Origin: Lelliottia wanjuensis
Lineage (GTDB): Bacteria; Pseudomonadota; Gammaproteobacteria; Enterobacterales; Enterobacteriaceae
Assembly: GCF_030238365.1 (NCBI RefSeq)
Contig: NZ_JASSOT010000071.1
Span: 1-52,914 of the forward strand
Length of the DNA: 52,914 bases
Direction of reading: 5' to 3'
The notes below the pieces were generated by a model. That model had not been told where the DNA came from and did not search any database. It saw nothing but the letters and a program-made list of their open reading frames with translations. Within the stretch, counting starts at the first letter, position 1, and the number at the start of each line of letters is the position of its first letter. Positions 34,922 through 45,454 of this stretch are shown here, one piece after another. Position numbers and translations under genes: made by a program.

Positions 34922-37900
34922 ATGACACCGTTTCGCTTAGCTGCGCTCTCTCTCGCGCTACTCACCACGTTTACGCTCGTCGGTTGCGATAACAACGACG
35001 ATAAACCTCAGGCGGCTGCACCAGCCGCTTCCGCGACCACACCGAAAACGCCTGAAAAACCGGATGCTGAAAAGCTCGCGAAGCTGGCTTCGCAAAGTGC
35101 AGGCAAAGCCCTGACGCTGCTGGATGCTTCCGAAGTGCAGCTCGATGGCGCATCTACCCTGGTTCTGACTTTCTCCGTCCCGCTAAATCCCGAACAGGAT
35201 TTCGCCCGCACGGTTCACGTCGTCGATAAAAAGAGCGGCAAAGTGGACGGTGCATGGGAACTGGCTCCTAATCTGAAAGAGCTGCGTCTGCGCCATCTGG
35301 AGCCGAACCGCAATCTGGTGGTCACCGTTGAGCGTGACTTGCAGGCACTTAACAAAGCCACCTTCGGCATTGATTACGAAAAAGCGATCACCACGCGGGA
35401 CATCGAACCGACCGTCGGCTTTGCCAGCCGCGGCTCGCTCCTGCCGGGCAAAGTCGTTGAAGGCCTGCCGGTGATGGCGCTTAACGTCAACAACGTGGAT
35501 GTGAACTTCTACCGCGTGAAGCCCGAATCGCTGGCCTCCTTTGTCAGCCAGTGGGAGTACCGTAACTCCCTGACCAACTGGGAATCTGACAATCTTCTGA
35601 AGATGGCTGAGCTGGTTTACACCGGACGATTCGATCTCAATCCGGCGCGTAACACCCGTGAAAAACTGCTGCTGCCGCTGCGCGATATCAAACCGCTGCA
35701 ACAGTCCGGCGTTTACATCGCGGTGATGAATCAGGCAGGGCATTACAACTACAGCAACGCCGCCACGCTCTTTACGCTCAGTGACGTCGGTTTATCCGCG
35801 CACCGCTATCACAATCGTCTCGATATTTTCACTCAGAGCCTGGAAAACGGCGCGGCGCAGTCCGGCGTTGAAGTCCTGTTGCTCAACGATAAAGGCCAGA
35901 CGCTGGCGCAGGGCACCAGCGACGCTGACGGCCATGCGAAGCTCGAAACCGACAAAGAGGCAGCGCTGATTCTGGCCCGCAAAGACGGCCAGACTACGCT
36001 TCTGGATCTCAAACTCCCTGCGCTCGACCTGGCGGAATTTGATATCGCCGGTGAGCCAGGTTACAGCAAGCAATTCTTCATGTTCGGTCCGCGCGATCTC
36101 TATCGTCCGGGCGAAACGGTGATCCTCAACGGTCTGCTGCGCGACAGCGACGGCAAACCGCTCCCGGACCAGCCCGTCAAACTCGAAGTGCTGCGTCCGG
36201 ATGGACAGGTAGCGCGCACGGTGGTGGCCCAGCCGGAAAACGGTCTCTATCGCTTTAACTATCCGCTGGACAGCGGCGCGCAAACGGGGATGTGGCACGT
36301 TCGCGCCAACACCGGCGACAACCAGCAGCGACTGTGGGATTTTCACGTCGAAGATTTCATGCCTGAGCGCATGGCGCTGAATCTGACCGGTCAGAAAATC
36401 CCCGTTTCGACCCAGGATGAAGTCAATTTCGATGTTGTTGGTTACTACCTGTACGGCGCACCGGCTAACGGCAACAGCCTGCAGGGGCAGCTTTTCCTGC
36501 GTCCGCTGCGCGAGGCGGTGAGTGCGTTACCGGGCTTCCAGTTTGGTGACATCGCTGAAGAGAACCTCAGCCGCAGTCTGGATGAAGTCCAGCTCACCCT
36601 GAACGATCAGGGGCGCGGCCAGGTCTCGACGGAAAGCCAGTGGAAAGAGACCCACTCGCCGCTGCAGCTAATCCTCCAGGCCAGCCTGCTGGAGTCGGGC
36701 GGTCGTCCGATCACCCGCCGCGCGGAGCAGGCTATTTGGCCTGCCGATACGCTGCCAGGCATTCGTCCGCAGTTTGCCAGCAAAGCGGTGTATGACTATC
36801 GTACCGACACCACGGTGAATCAGCCGATTGTCGATGAAAACGGCAACGCCAGTTTTGACATTGTCTATGCCGATGCCAGCGGGGCCAAAAAAGCGGTCTC
36901 GGATCTTCAGGTTCGCCTGATCCGCGAGCGTCGCGATTACTACTGGAACTGGTCGGAAAGCGACGGCTGGCTGTCTCAGTTCGATCAAAAAGATCTGGTG
37001 GAGGGCGAGCAGGAACTGACGCTCAAGGCCGACGAAACCGGCAAAGTGACCTTCCCGGTGGAGTGGGGTTCTTACCGTCTGGAAGTCAAAGCGCCTGACG
37101 AGATAGTCAGCAGCGTGCGCTTCTGGGCGGGTTACAGCTGGCAGGATAACAGCGACGGCACCGGCGCGGCGCGCCCGGACCGGGTGATGTTGAAACTGGA
37201 TAAGCCGTCTTACCAGCCAGGCGACACCATAAAACTGCACATCGCCGCACCTGCCGCAGGTAAAGGCTACGCGATGATCGAATCCAGCGAAGGCCCGCTG
37301 TGGTGGAAAGAGATCGACGTTCCGGCCAATGGCCTGGATATGGCTATTCCAGTCGACAAAGCCTGGAAGCGTCACGATCTGTATCTCAGCACGCTGGTGG
37401 TACGTCCGGGAGATAAATCCAAATCAGCGACCCCTAAACGCGCCGTCGGTCTGCTGCATCTGCCGATGGGCGATGAAAACCGTCGTCTGAATATTGCCCT
37501 CGATACTCCGCAGAAAATGCGCCCTAATCAGACGCTGTCGGTGAAAGTGAAAGCCAGCGTGAAAGAGGGTAGTGTGCCGCAGAAAGCGAACGTCCTGGTT
37601 TCTGCGGTGGACAGCGGCGTACTGAATATCACCGATTACGACACCCCCGATCCGTGGCAGGCATTCTTCGGTCAGAAACGTTACGGCGCAGACATCTATG
37701 ATATCTACGGCCAGGTCATTGAAGGACAGGGTCGTATGGCGGCGCTGCGCTTTGGTGGTGATGGTGATGAGCTGAAACGCGGCGGTAAACCGCCGGTGAA
37801 TCACGTCACCATTATCGCTCAACAGGCGCAGCCTGTGGCACTGGATGCGAACGGTGAAGGGACGATCACTTTACCGATTGGCGATTTCAACGGTGAGCTG

Positions 37901-39871
37901 CGTGTCATGGCCCAGGCCTGGACCGAGGATGATTTTGGCAGTAACGAAGGCAAAGTGATTGTCGCCGCGCCAGTGATTACCGAACTGAATACGCCGCGCT
38001 TCCTGGCAAGCGGTGATGCCACCCGGCTGACGCTGGATCTGACCAACCTGACCGACAAACCGCAGACGCTGAACGTCGCGCTCACCGCGTCGGGCTTAAT
38101 GTCGCTCGAAGGCGCACAGCCGCAGCCTGTTCAACTGGATCCGGGCGTGCGTACCACACTGTTCATTCCAGTGCGTGCGCTGGAAGGGTACGGCGACGGT
38201 GAAATTACGGCCCAGGTGACCGGCCTTCAGCTGCCGGGCGAAACCTTCGCGCCGCAGCAGAAGAGCTGGAAAATCGGCGTGCGTCCGGCATTCCCGGCGC
38301 AGACGGTCAATACCGGCGCGATGCTAAACCCAGGCGAAAGCTGGACGGCTCCGGCGCAGCATATCACCGGGTTCTCTCCGGCCACGCTGCAAGGGCAACT
38401 GCTGCTCAGCGGTAAACCGCCGCTCAATCTGGCGCGCTATATCCGCGAACTGCAGGCGTATCCGTATGGATGTCTGGAACAAACCGCCAGCGGCCTGTTC
38501 CCGTCGCTCTACACCAACGCCGCACAGCTGAGCGCGCTCGGCATCAAAGGTGATACGGATGACAAACGTCGCGCGGCGATTGATATCGGGATCTCCCGCT
38601 TGCTGCAGATGCAACGCGATGACGGCGGTTTTGCCCTGTGGGATAAAAATGGTCCGGAAGAGTATTGGCTGACGGCCTACGTCACCGATTTCCTGGTCCG
38701 TGCGGGTGAGCAGGGTTACAGCGTGCCAGCCGACGCGGTGAACAATGCGAACAGCCGCCTGCTGCGCTATCTGCAGGATCCAGGCATGATGTCCATTCGC
38801 TACAGCGATGACACCCAGGCGAGTAAATTTGCCGTACAGGCGTATGCCGCGCTGGTGCTGGCGCGCCAGCAAAAAGCACCGCTCGGCGCACTGCGTGAAA
38901 TCTGGGATCGTCGTGCGCAGACCGGTTCGGGCCTGCCTCTGATGCAGCTCGGGATGGCTTTGAAACTGATGGGCGATGCGCCACGCAGCCAGCAGGCGCT
39001 GGATCTGGCGATGAAAACCCCGCGCAGCGACAGCAAAAACTGGATGGCGGATTACGGCAGTCAACTGCGCGATAACGCCCTGATGCTCTCCCTGCTGGAA
39101 GAGTACAAGCTGCTGCCAGATGCGCAAAACACGCTGCTGAATACGCTGTCTCAGCAGGCGTTCAGCCAGCGCTGGCTCTCGACCCAGGAAAGTAATGCCC
39201 TGTTCCTGGCCGGACGTTCGCTCCAGACGATCTCCGGTGCCTGGCAAGCGACCACCAGTCTCTCTGACAAAGCGCTGAGCAGCGACAAGTCTCAGGTGCA
39301 AAATGTGACTGGCGATCAACTGGGCACGCTGCAGGTAACCAACAGCGGTACCACACCGCTGTGGGTGCGCCTCGATAGCACCGGTTATCCGGAATATGCA
39401 CCGCAACCCTCGTCCAACGTTCTGCAAATCGAGCGCCATATTCTGGCGACCGACGGCAGCACTAAATCCCTCTCTTCCCTGAAGAGCGGTGAGCTGGTGC
39501 TGGTCTGGCTGGAAGTGAAGGCCAATCAAAACGTACCGGATGCGCTGGTGGTTGATCTGCTCCCGGCAGGGCTTGAGCTGGAAAACCAGAATCTCGCCAG
39601 CAGCAGCGCCAGCCTTCAGGACAGCGGCAGCGAGGTGCAGAACCTGCTTAATCAGATGCAACAGGCCGATATTCAGCACATGGAGTTCCGCGACGATCGC
39701 TTTGTCGCGGCGGTTCCGGTGAACGAAGGCCAGCCGGTAACGCTGGTGTACCTGGCGCGTGCCGTGACGCCTGGAACCTACGAGGTGCCGGTGCCGATGG
39801 TGGAATCCATGTATGTTCCGCAGTGGCGGGCAACGGGTGCCGCCAGCGGCCCGCTGATTATCGTTCCGTAA
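34922..39871 (+). CDS. yfhM: bacterial alpha-2-macroglobulin lipoprotein (ECAM)
   Basis: This is a large periplasmic protease trap, 1649 residues versus 1653 in E. coli. A lipoprotein signal ends in LVGC (Cys22). Asp23 at +2 predicts retention at the inner membrane. MG-type beta domains follow, then the thioester motif Cys1184-Leu-Glu-Gln (YPYGCLEQTASG), which covalently binds attacking proteases, then the alpha-helical thioester domain and the C-terminal receptor-like domain. One base separates its stop from the pbpC start; the pair is thought to protect a damaged envelope from proteases while PbpC repairs peptidoglycan. Confidence 0.98.
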   Translation: MTPFRLAALSLALLTTFTLVGCDNNDDKPQAAAPAASATTPKTPEKPDAEKLAKLASQSAGKALTLLDASEVQLDGASTLVLTFSVPLNPEQDFARTVHVVDKKSGKVDGAWELAPNLKELRLRHLEPNRNLVVTVERDLQALNKATFGIDYEKAITTRDIEPTVGFASRGSLLPGKVVEGLPVMALNVNNVDVNFYRVKPESLASFVSQWEYRNSLTNWESDNLLKMAELVYTGRFDLNPARNTREKLLLPLRDIKPLQQSGVYIAVMNQAGHYNYSNAATLFTLSDVGLSAHRYHNRLDIFTQSLENGAAQSGVEVLLLNDKGQTLAQGTSDADGHAKLETDKEAALILARKDGQTTLLDLKLPALDLAEFDIAGEPGYSKQFFMFGPRDLYRPGETVILNGLLRDSDGKPLPDQPVKLEVLRPDGQVARTVVAQPENGLYRFNYPLDSGAQTGMWHVRANTGDNQQRLWDFHVEDFMPERMALNLTGQKIPVSTQDEVNFDVVGYYLYGAPANGNSLQGQLFLRPLREAVSALPGFQFGDIAEENLSRSLDEVQLTLNDQGRGQVSTESQWKETHSPLQLILQASLLESGGRPITRRAEQAIWPADTLPGIRPQFASKAVYDYRTDTTVNQPIVDENGNASFDIVYADASGAKKAVSDLQVRLIRERRDYYWNWSESDGWLSQFDQKDLVEGEQELTLKADETGKVTFPVEWGSYRLEVKAPDEIVSSVRFWAGYSWQDNSDGTGAARPDRVMLKLDKPSYQPGDTIKLHIAAPAAGKGYAMIESSEGPLWWKEIDVPANGLDMAIPVDKAWKRHDLYLSTLVVRPGDKSKSATPKRAVGLLHLPMGDENRRLNIALDTPQKMRPNQTLSVKVKASVKEGSVPQKANVLVSAVDSGVLNITDYDTPDPWQAFFGQKRYGADIYDIYGQVIEGQGRMAALRFGGDGDELKRGGKPPVNHVTIIAQQAQPVALDANGEGTITLPIGDFNGELRVMAQAWTEDDFGSNEGKVIVAAPVITELNTPRFLASGDATRLTLDLTNLTDKPQTLNVALTASGLMSLEGAQPQPVQLDPGVRTTLFIPVRALEGYGDGEITAQVTGLQLPGETFAPQQKSWKIGVRPAFPAQTVNTGAMLNPGESWTAPAQHITGFSPATLQGQLLLSGKPPLNLARYIRELQAYPYGCLEQTASGLFPSLYTNAAQLSALGIKGDTDDKRRAAIDIGISRLLQMQRDDGGFALWDKNGPEEYWLTAYVTDFLVRAGEQGYSVPADAVNNANSRLLRYLQDPGMMSIRYSDDTQASKFAVQAYAALVLARQQKAPLGALREIWDRRAQTGSGLPLMQLGMALKLMGDAPRSQQALDLAMKTPRSDSKNWMADYGSQLRDNALMLSLLEEYKLLPDAQNTLLNTLSQQAFSQRWLSTQESNALFLAGRSLQTISGAWQATTSLSDKALSSDKSQVQNVTGDQLGTLQVTNSGTTPLWVRLDSTGYPEYAPQPSSNVLQIERHILATDGSTKSLSSLKSGELVLVWLEVKANQNVPDALVVDLLPAGLELENQNLASSSASLQDSGSEVQNLLNQMQQADIQHMEFRDDRFVAAVPVNEGQPVTLVYLARAVTPGTYEVPVPMVESMYVPQWRATGAASGPLIIVP

Positions 39872-39872
39872 G

Positions 39873-42197
39873 GTGAGATTATCCCGACTCATTCGCTCCC
39901 GTTGGCTGTGGCTGGCGGGAGCGATTCTCGTTTTATGGGGGCTGATTGTCGTCGCCGATCGCCTGTGGCCATTGCCTTTGAAAGAGGTCAACCCGGCGCG
40001 CGTGGTGGTCGATGAAAAAGGTACGCCGCTGTGGCGGTTTGCCGACAGCGACGGGATCTGGCGCTATCCGGTTACCATCGAAGAGGTTTCGCCTCGCTAT
40101 CTCGATGCCCTGATCCAGTATGAAGATCGCTGGTTCTGGGATCATCCGGGCGTCAATCCGTTCTCCGTGTTGCGCGCAGCCTGGCAGGATTTAAGCTCCG
40201 GCAAAGTGGTCTCGGGCGGCAGTACGCTTACCATGCAGGTGGCGCGACTGCTCGATCCGCATCCGCGTACCTTTGGCGGTAAAGTTCGCCAGCTCTGGCG
40301 GGCAATGCAGCTGGAGTGGCATCTTTCCAAACGCGACATTCTTACCCTCTATCTCAACCGCGCCCCCTTTGGCGGAACTTTGCAGGGCGTCGGGGCGGCC
40401 AGTTGGGCCTATCTTGGGAAATCACCGGCGCAGTTAAGCTACTCCGAAGCCGCGCTGCTGGCGGTACTCCCGCAGGCGCCGAGCCGTCTGCGCCCGGACC
40501 GCTGGCCGGATCGCGCGGAAGCCGCACGCAATAAAGTGCTCGAACGCATGGTGACGCAGGGCGTCTGGAGCGCGCAGCAGGTGAAAGAGTCGCGTCAGGA
40601 GCCGGTCTGGCTGGCCCCGCGGCAAATGCCGCAGCTGGCGCCGCTGTTCTCCCGCATGATGCTCGGTAAAAGCCGTGACAACAAAATTGTCACCACGCTG
40701 GATGCCTCGCTGCAAAGACAGCTCGAAGAGCTGGCGATGAACTGGAAATCCCGCCTGCCGCCGCGCAGCTCTCTGGCGATGATCGTGGTCGATCATACCA
40801 ATATGAAAGTGCGCGGCTGGGTGGGATCGGTGGACATCAGTGACGACAGCCGGTTTAGCCACGTCGATATGGTGAGCGCGATCCGATCGCCGGGATCGGT
40901 GCTTAAACCTTTTGTCTATGGCATGGCGCTGGACGATGGCCTGATCCATCCCGCCTCGTTATTGCAGGATGTGCCTCGCCGCACGGGTGACTATCGGCCT
41001 GGCAACTTCGACAGCGGATTCCACGGCCCTGTCAGTATGAGTGAAGCCCTGGTCCGCTCGCTGAATCTGCCTGCCGTACAGGTGCTGGAGGCCTACGGTC
41101 CTAAACGTTTCACCGGGATGTTAAGCAACGTCGGATTACGTCTGATCCTTCCGGCTGGCGCGCAGCCGAACTTGTCGCTGATTCTCGGCGGGGCGGGCGC
41201 GCGGCTGGCCGATATCACCGCAGCCTACAGCGCCTTTGCCCGTCAGGGGAAAGCGGGGCAGCTGCGCGTGCAGCCGGGCGATCCGCTGATCGAGCGCCCG
41301 CTTCTTTCCCCGGGGTCGGCGTGGATCATTCGCCGAATTTTAGGCAACGAAGCGCAGCCGCTGCCGGATGGCGCACTGCCGCAGGTTGCGCCGCTGGCGT
41401 GGAAAACCGGCACCAGCTACGGCTATCGCGACGCCTGGGCTATCGGGCTCAATGCGCGCTACATCATTGGCATCTGGACAGGGCGCCCGGACGGAACGCC
41501 GGTTGCCGGGCAGTTTGGTTTCGCCAGCGCCGTGCCGCTGCTGAACCAGGTGAATAATATGCTGCAGTCAAATTCGACGGTCGACGAAGGGCGTTTACCG
41601 CGCGATCCGCGTCCGGCCTCGGTCAGCCGTGGGGTGATCTGCTGGCCGGGTGGGCAATCTCTGCCGGAAGGGAGCGAGAACTGCCGCCGCCGTTTGGCGA
41701 CCTGGCTGCTCGACGGGAGCCAGCCGCCAACCCTGTTATTGCCGGAGCAAGAGGGGATTCGCGGGATTCGATTCCCGGTCTGGCTGGATAATGCAGGCAA
41801 ACGCGTCGCAGCCGACTGCCCTGGTGCGCAGGAGAAAATCCTCGACGTCTGGCCGCTACCGCTTGAACCCTGGCTGCCTGCGTCTGAGCGCAGAGCCGCG
41901 CGCATCCCGGCCTCGTCGGCTGTTTGTCCGCCGCTGTCGCAAGATTCCCCCGCGCCGCTGATGCTCTCCGGTGTGCGTGAAGGAGCACTGATCAAACGTC
42001 TGCCCGGTGAGTCACGGGTATCTCTCCCGTTACAGGCCATCGGCAGCGATAGCCAGCGCTGGTGGTTCCTGAACGGGGAACCTCTCAATGTTAAAGGACG
42101 TGCTTACACTTTACAGCTTGATAAAGCAGGGGATTATCAGTTACTGGTATTGGATGAGACGGGGCAAGTCGCCACGGTGAATTTCAGCCTCCAGTAG
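39873..42197 (+). CDS. pbpC: penicillin-binding protein 1C
   Basis: PbpC is a bifunctional peptidoglycan synthase, 774 residues. A short cytoplasmic tail and membrane anchor (about 10-27) precede the GT51 glycosyltransferase domain (catalytic Glu in YEDRWFWDHPGVNP, then GGSTLTMQVARLLD). The transpeptidase domain has SPGSVLKP (SxxK), SLN and KTGTS motifs. The C-terminal BiPBP_C domain ends the protein. The start is GTG at 39873, one base after the yfhM stop codon, implying coupling. Confidence 0.98.
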   Translation: MRLSRLIRSRWLWLAGAILVLWGLIVVADRLWPLPLKEVNPARVVVDEKGTPLWRFADSDGIWRYPVTIEEVSPRYLDALIQYEDRWFWDHPGVNPFSVLRAAWQDLSSGKVVSGGSTLTMQVARLLDPHPRTFGGKVRQLWRAMQLEWHLSKRDILTLYLNRAPFGGTLQGVGAASWAYLGKSPAQLSYSEAALLAVLPQAPSRLRPDRWPDRAEAARNKVLERMVTQGVWSAQQVKESRQEPVWLAPRQMPQLAPLFSRMMLGKSRDNKIVTTLDASLQRQLEELAMNWKSRLPPRSSLAMIVVDHTNMKVRGWVGSVDISDDSRFSHVDMVSAIRSPGSVLKPFVYGMALDDGLIHPASLLQDVPRRTGDYRPGNFDSGFHGPVSMSEALVRSLNLPAVQVLEAYGPKRFTGMLSNVGLRLILPAGAQPNLSLILGGAGARLADITAAYSAFARQGKAGQLRVQPGDPLIERPLLSPGSAWIIRRILGNEAQPLPDGALPQVAPLAWKTGTSYGYRDAWAIGLNARYIIGIWTGRPDGTPVAGQFGFASAVPLLNQVNNMLQSNSTVDEGRLPRDPRPASVSRGVICWPGGQSLPEGSENCRRRLATWLLDGSQPPTLLLPEQEGIRGIRFPVWLDNAGKRVAADCPGAQEKILDVWPLPLEPWLPASERRAARIPASSAVCPPLSQDSPAPLMLSGVREGALIKRLPGESRVSLPLQAIGSDSQRWWFLNGEPLNVKGRAYTLQLDKAGDYQLLVLDETGQVATVNFSLQ

Positions 42198-42274
42198 CGA
42201 AACGTCCGTCTGAGATGTGACCTGTTGCTAAAACTCGTCTTATTTTAAAAAAATGTTACTTCGAACCATAGGCA

Positions 42275-42297
42275 ATGGCGTTTTTGCTCTCTATAAT
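42275..42297 (+). promoter_or_regulatory. probable ndk promoter -10 region
   Basis: A consensus TATAAT at 42292-42297 lies 55 bases before the ndk ATG. No good -35 is seen at 16-18 bases upstream, so only the -10 is supported. Confidence 0.45.
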
Positions 42298-42352
42298 CCG
42301 CGCCATCTATACAGACGTATGCAAAACAACAGAACATAACACAGAGGTTATC

Positions 42353-42784
42353 ATGGCTATTGAACGTACTTTTTCCATCATCAAACCAAACGCGGTGGCA
42401 AAAAACGTTATTGGCAGCATCTTTGCTCGCTTTGAATCTGCAGGGTTCAAAATCGTTGGCACCAAAATGCTGCATCTGACCGTTGAACAGGCTCGCGGTT
42501 TCTACGCTGAGCACGACGGCAAACCTTTCTTCGACGGCCTGGTTGAGTTCATGACTTCCGGTCCAATCGTGGTTTCCGTGCTGGAAAGCGAAAACGCAGT
42601 ACAGCGTCACCGCGATCTGATGGGCGCAACTAACCCGGCTAACGCACTGGCTGGCACCCTGCGTGCTGACTACGCGGACAGCTTCACCGAGAACGGCACC
42701 CACGGTTCCGACTCTGTTGAGTCTGCTGCGCGCGAAATCGCGTACTTCTTCGCAGAAGGCGAAGTTTGCCCACGTACCCGTTAA
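42353..42784 (+). CDS. ndk: nucleoside diphosphate kinase
   Basis: Ndk transfers the gamma-phosphate of ATP to other nucleoside diphosphates through a phospho-histidine and balances (d)NTP pools. The 143 residues equal E. coli Ndk. The active-site His is in [13 protein letters not shown]. Start [15 protein letters not shown] has AGAGG 7 bases upstream. It is a single-gene unit with its own terminator. Confidence 0.99.
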   Translation: MAIERTFSIIKPNAVAKNVIGSIFARFESAGFKIVGTKMLHLTVEQARGFYAEHDGKPFFDGLVEFMTSGPIVVSVLESENAVQRHRDLMGATNPANALAGTLRADYADSFTENGTHGSDSVESAAREIAYFFAEGEVCPRTR

Positions 42785-42860
42785 TTCCTCAGGGAAGGGT
42801 ATAAATTTCGTAAATGCCGCGTGCAAACGTGGCATCCCTGCGCCAGACTTTGTACAATGC

Positions 42861-42902
42861 AACGCCCCGGAAAAGCAGACCGCCTACCGGGGCGTTTCTT
42901 TT
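42861..42902 (+). terminator. intrinsic terminator after ndk
   Basis: A perfect 10-bp stem AACGCCCCGG/CCGGGGCGTT with a 16-base loop is followed by TCTTTT. It separates ndk from rlmN. Confidence 0.8.
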
Positions 42903-42949
42903 CAACCCTCCACGGGCCATAACGTGTAACAACGAGGCCGGAAAATATT

Positions 42950-44116
42950 ATGTCTGAACTAGTTAACACCTCTGAAGTCGCCATTGCCGCGGTTCCTACT
43001 AAAAATGGAAAAATTAACCTGCTGGATCTGAACCGTCAGCAGATGCGCGAGTTTTTCAAAGAGATGGGCGAGAAGCCGTTTCGTGCCGACCAGGTGATGA
43101 AATGGATGTACCACTATTGCAGCGACAACTTTGATGACATGACGGACATCAACAAAGTGCTGCGCACCAAACTGAAAGAAGTGGCTGAAATCCGCGCACC
43201 GGAAGTGGTGGAAGAGCAGCGCTCTTCGGACGGCACGATCAAATGGGCGATTGCGGTAGGCGATCAGCGCGTTGAGACGGTGTACATCCCCGAAGAAGAC
43301 CGCGCCACGCTGTGCGTCTCCTCTCAGGTTGGCTGTGCGCTGGAGTGTAAATTCTGCTCAACGGCGCAGCAGGGCTTCAACCGTAACCTGCGCGTGTCTG
43401 AAATTATCGGCCAGGTGTGGCGCGCGGCGAAAATCGTCGGTGCGGCAAAAGTGACCGGTACGCGTCCAATCACCAACGTGGTGATGATGGGCATGGGCGA
43501 GCCGCTGCTGAACCTGACTAACGTCGTTCCGGCGATGGAAATCATGCTCGATGACTTCGGTTTTGGCCTGTCCAAACGTCGCGTGACCCTCTCCACCTCT
43601 GGCGTTGTGCCAGCGCTGGATAAACTGGGTGACATGATTGACGTAGCGCTGGCAATCTCCTTGCATGCGCCGAACGACGAAATTCGTGACGAAATTGTAC
43701 CGATCAACAAAAAGTACAATATCGAAACCTTCCTCGCGGGCGTGCGTCGCTACCTCGAGAAGTCCAACGCCAATCAGGGCCGCGTGACTATCGAGTACGT
43801 GATGCTGGATCATGTGAATGACGAAACCGATCATGCGCATCAGCTGGCTGAACTGCTGAAAGACACACCGTGCAAGATTAACCTGATCCCATGGAACCCG
43901 TTCCCGGGTGCGCCATATGGTCGCAGCTCCAATAGCCGTATCGACCGTTTCTCCAAGGTTCTGATGGAGTACGGTTTCACCACCATCGTGCGTAAAACCC
44001 GTGGTGATGATATCGATGCCGCTTGCGGTCAGCTGGCCGGCGATGTGATTGACCGCACCAAGCGTACGCTGCGTAAGCGCATGCAGGGTGAGGCGATTGA
44101 CGTCAAAGCTGTGTGA
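42950..44116 (+). CDS. rlmN: dual-specificity RNA methyltransferase RlmN
   Basis: RlmN is a radical-SAM enzyme that methylates C2 of A2503 in 23S rRNA and A37 in a subset of tRNAs. The 388 residues contain an N-terminal accessory domain and the cluster motif C-x3-C-x2-C in [23 protein letters not shown] follows, and the C-terminal catalytic Cys is in [11 protein letters not shown]. It begins the stretch rlmN-rodZ-ispG-hisS-yfgM-bamB-der, kept as in E. coli except that pilW-type genes are absent between rlmN and rodZ. Confidence 0.97.
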   Translation: MSELVNTSEVAIAAVPTKNGKINLLDLNRQQMREFFKEMGEKPFRADQVMKWMYHYCSDNFDDMTDINKVLRTKLKEVAEIRAPEVVEEQRSSDGTIKWAIAVGDQRVETVYIPEEDRATLCVSSQVGCALECKFCSTAQQGFNRNLRVSEIIGQVWRAAKIVGAAKVTGTRPITNVVMMGMGEPLLNLTNVVPAMEIMLDDFGFGLSKRRVTLSTSGVVPALDKLGDMIDVALAISLHAPNDEIRDEIVPINKKYNIETFLAGVRRYLEKSNANQGRVTIEYVMLDHVNDETDHAHQLAELLKDTPCKINLIPWNPFPGAPYGRSSNSRIDRFSKVLMEYGFTTIVRKTRGDDIDAACGQLAGDVIDRTKRTLRKRMQGEAIDVKAV

Positions 44117-44121
44117 TTATT

Positions 44122-44155
44122 ATGCGTCACGGTGCAGATTTACGCCGTGACGCAT
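44122..44155. terminator. hairpin after rlmN
   Basis: A perfect 11-bp stem ATGCGTCACGG/CCGTGACGCAT with a 12-base loop starts 6 bases after the rlmN stop codon. There is no T run, so it is at best a weak or factor-assisted terminator, or an mRNA 3'-end stabiliser. Confidence 0.5.
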
Positions 44156-44276
44156 TAGCTTACTGAATATTCAGTCAGCCAGATTGTGATTGCTGAATAA
44201 TTACGGTGCGTTTCAGACGACTTTAAGGCAGTATGTAACGTCGCAACAACAGTTTAGCCTCATGAGAAGCGCTTCA

Positions 44277-44306
44277 CTGTCAACTAAGGCCGGACCGTCT
44301 TATACT
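44277..44306 (+). promoter_or_regulatory. probable rodZ promoter
   Basis: TATACT at 44301-44306 is preceded by CTGTCA (44277-44282) at 18 bp. This lies about 110 bases before the rodZ start and would produce a fairly long leader. Confidence 0.45.
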
Positions 44307-44414
44307 AACTGTCTGTCTAAGGTTAAATGACCAGAAGTTTCGCGGTGCGGGTGGCATTGTGACTCACCGGCGCCTGAACCCTAATTTACACGTACCAGTA
44401 AGTAGTTGTAGCGA

Positions 44415-45428
44415 ATGAATACTGAAGCCACTCACGACCAAAATGAAGCACTCTCCACCGGCGTTCGTCTTCGCAACGCCCGTGAACAACTCGGACTCAG
44501 CCAGCAAGCTGTTGCAGAACGCTTATGCCTGAAGGTTTCCACGGTTCGCGATATTGAAGAAGATAAGGCTCCGGCCGATCTCGCTTCAACGTTTCTGCGT
44601 GGTTACATCCGCTCTTATGCAAAACTGGTGCATATCCCTGAAGAAGAACTGTTGCCAATGATGGAAAAACAGGCACCGGTACGTGCGGCGAAAGTCGCGC
44701 CGATGCAGACCTTCTCTCTGGGCAAACGTCGTAAAAAACGTGATGGCTGGCTGATGAGTTTTACCTGGCTGGTGCTGTTTGTGGTGATTGGTCTGACGGG
44801 CGCATGGTGGTGGCAAAACCACAAAGCGCAGCAGGAAGAGATCACCACCATGGCCGATCAGTCATCTGCAGAGCTTAACAATTCCGGTAACGACGGCGCG
44901 CAAAGCGTGCCGTTAAACACCGACAGCAGCGCTACCTCTGGCGAGCCGCAAACAGCGGCTACCGATTCTCAGGCTGTTGAACCTACCCAAACGCCAGCGC
45001 CGGTGACGACTCCGGATCAAACGGCGGCGCAAAACGCCGTGGTTGCGCCTTCTCAGGCGAATGTGGACACCGCTCCAGCGGCAACGACCACACCAGCTGC
45101 TACGGCTAACACCGCTCAACCCCTGCCGACTGACCAGGCGGGCGTCGCGGGCACCACTGCAGCCGATCCAAACGCGCTGGTGATGAACTTCTCTGCCGAC
45201 TGCTGGCTGGAAGTGACTGACGCGACAGGCAAAAAGCTGTTCAGCGGCCTGCAGCGTAAAGATGGCACATTAAATCTAACGGGTCAGGCGCCGTATAAGC
45301 TTAAAATCGGTGCTCCGGCAGCGGTACAGATCCAGTATCAAGGAAAACCTGTCGATCTGAGCCGTTTTATCAGAACTAACCAGGTTGCGCGTCTTACCGT
45401 TAATGCCGAACAATCTGCAGCACAGTAA
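44415..45428 (+). CDS. rodZ: cell shape protein RodZ
   Basis: RodZ is a bitopic inner membrane protein that links MreB filaments to the cell-wall elongation machinery. The 337 residues have an N-terminal cytoplasmic HTH domain ([19 protein letters not shown]) that binds MreB, a basic juxtamembrane GKRRKKRD and a single membrane helix (about 112-134). A low-complexity Thr/Ala/Gln-rich linker (about 145-250) and a small periplasmic DUF4115 beta domain follow. It precedes ispG by 26 bases and is likely co-transcribed. Confidence 0.97.
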   Translation: MNTEATHDQNEALSTGVRLRNAREQLGLSQQAVAERLCLKVSTVRDIEEDKAPADLASTFLRGYIRSYAKLVHIPEEELLPMMEKQAPVRAAKVAPMQTFSLGKRRKKRDGWLMSFTWLVLFVVIGLTGAWWWQNHKAQQEEITTMADQSSAELNNSGNDGAQSVPLNTDSSATSGEPQTAATDSQAVEPTQTPAPVTTPDQTAAQNAVVAPSQANVDTAPAATTTPAATANTAQPLPTDQAGVAGTTAADPNALVMNFSADCWLEVTDATGKKLFSGLQRKDGTLNLTGQAPYKLKIGAPAAVQIQYQGKPVDLSRFIRTNQVARLTVNAEQSAAQ

Positions 45429-45454
45429 CAGGCGAGTAACGCGGGAGACAATTC

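Noticed and set aside
38324..39991. 555-residue open frame on the minus strand opposite yfhM and pbpC
   Set aside because: Antisense of conserved coding sequence with codon bias matching the yfhM frame; rich in Arg/His/Gln as usual for shadows in GC-rich genes.
42853..42858. TACAAT as an rlmN promoter -10
   Set aside because: It lies directly before the ndk terminator hairpin, so transcripts would terminate at once, and the -35 match is poor.
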